NCBI GenBank assembly: GCA_023450835.1
Contig: JAEXGM010000126.1
Coordinates: 1-64,000 of the forward strand
Length of the DNA stretch: 64,000 bases
DNA from: Bacillota bacterium
Lineage (GTDB): Bacteria > Bacillota > Clostridia > Lachnospirales > Lachnospiraceae
Reading direction: 5' to 3'
Part shown: positions 63,981 through 64,000 of the stretch, one piece after another
Position numbering within the stretch: position 1 is the first letter of the stretch
Layout: each line of letters begins with the position of its first letter
Position numbers and translations under genes: made by a program
The notes under the pieces: model-generated
The model's database searches: none
What the model was told of the DNA's origin: nothing
The model's input: only the letters and a program-made list of their open reading frames with translations

Positions 63981-64000
63981 ATGGAGGAATATACAGGAAA
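63981..64000 (+). CDS. 5' end of an unidentified gene, cut by the window edge
   Basis: ATG 63981 with AGGGAGTG upstream opens MEEYTG... and runs off the window. After an HPr gene, enzyme I (ptsI) would be a natural guess, but six residues do not allow a call. Confidence 0.4.

Overview
The window looks like a chromosome segment of a low-GC, strictly fermentative Clostridia member, most likely of the Lachnospiraceae (Anaerocolumna/Lachnoclostridium-like; this is inference). The signs are the AT-rich sequence with strong AGGAGG ribosome binding sites, the gene order rpsJ...rplQ-ecfA1A2T-truA-rplM-rpsI, a zinc-ribbon S14, a KOW protein between map and infA, a long L17 with an internal insertion, T-box and c-di-GMP riboswitch control, and 7TMR-DISM hybrid kinases paired with SARP/BTAD-type response regulators. 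No rRNA, tRNA, CRISPR array, insertion sequence or prophage was recognised.

Layout. 1-6.5 kb: a LacI-type regulator, an RlmI-like methyltransferase, and a hybrid histidine kinase/response regulator pair. 6.6-13.4 kb: a surface module made of an 1821-residue sortase-anchored adhesin (collagen-binding-like and SpaA/Cna_B repeats) and a secreted transglutaminase-like protein under a cyclic-di-GMP-I riboswitch. 13.5-36.1 kb: the complete S10-spc-alpha ribosomal supercluster with secY, adk, map, infA, rpmJ, rpoA, then lepB on the opposite strand, the ECF transporter energising module, truA, rplM and rpsI. Several gaps in this cluster are long and can fold, so they are probable ribosomal-protein leader RNAs. 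36.1-52 kb: an accessory region of mostly single genes: nucleotidyltransferase-like, methyltransferase, AraC regulator, APH-fold kinase, WYL regulator, SPL-type radical SAM protein, glycosyltransferase, membrane protein, Nudix, HAD, YkgJ-like Cys-cluster protein, UDP-sugar pyrophosphorylase-like enzyme and a DUF6273 protein. 52.2-55 kb: a T-box controlled operon with a truncated, editing-dead threonyl-tRNA synthetase and a translationally coupled 2H phosphoesterase. 55.2-57.3 kb: a small HTH protein and an Lrp regulator followed by alanine dehydrogenase. 57.4-64 kb: a lactose/cellobiose-family PTS operon (IIB, IIC, IIA, GH1 phospho-glycosidase, EamA transporter, LicR-like regulator, its own HPr and the start of another gene).

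The points most worth following up are: (1) the GH1 enzyme, whose acid/base glutamate is glutamine, as in plant myrosinases; (2) the ThrRS paralogue that has lost TGS and all four editing-site residues and is coupled to a 2H phosphoesterase; (3) the operon's HPr, with His15 kept but Ser46 replaced by Arg; (4) the hybrid kinase whose first phospho-acceptor His is Leu; (5) the c-di-GMP riboswitch on a secreted transglutaminase; (6) a leader shared by the nucleotidyltransferase and methyltransferase genes; (7) two copies of a 70-75 nt double-hairpin intergenic repeat; and (8) several structured spacers in the ribosomal cluster.
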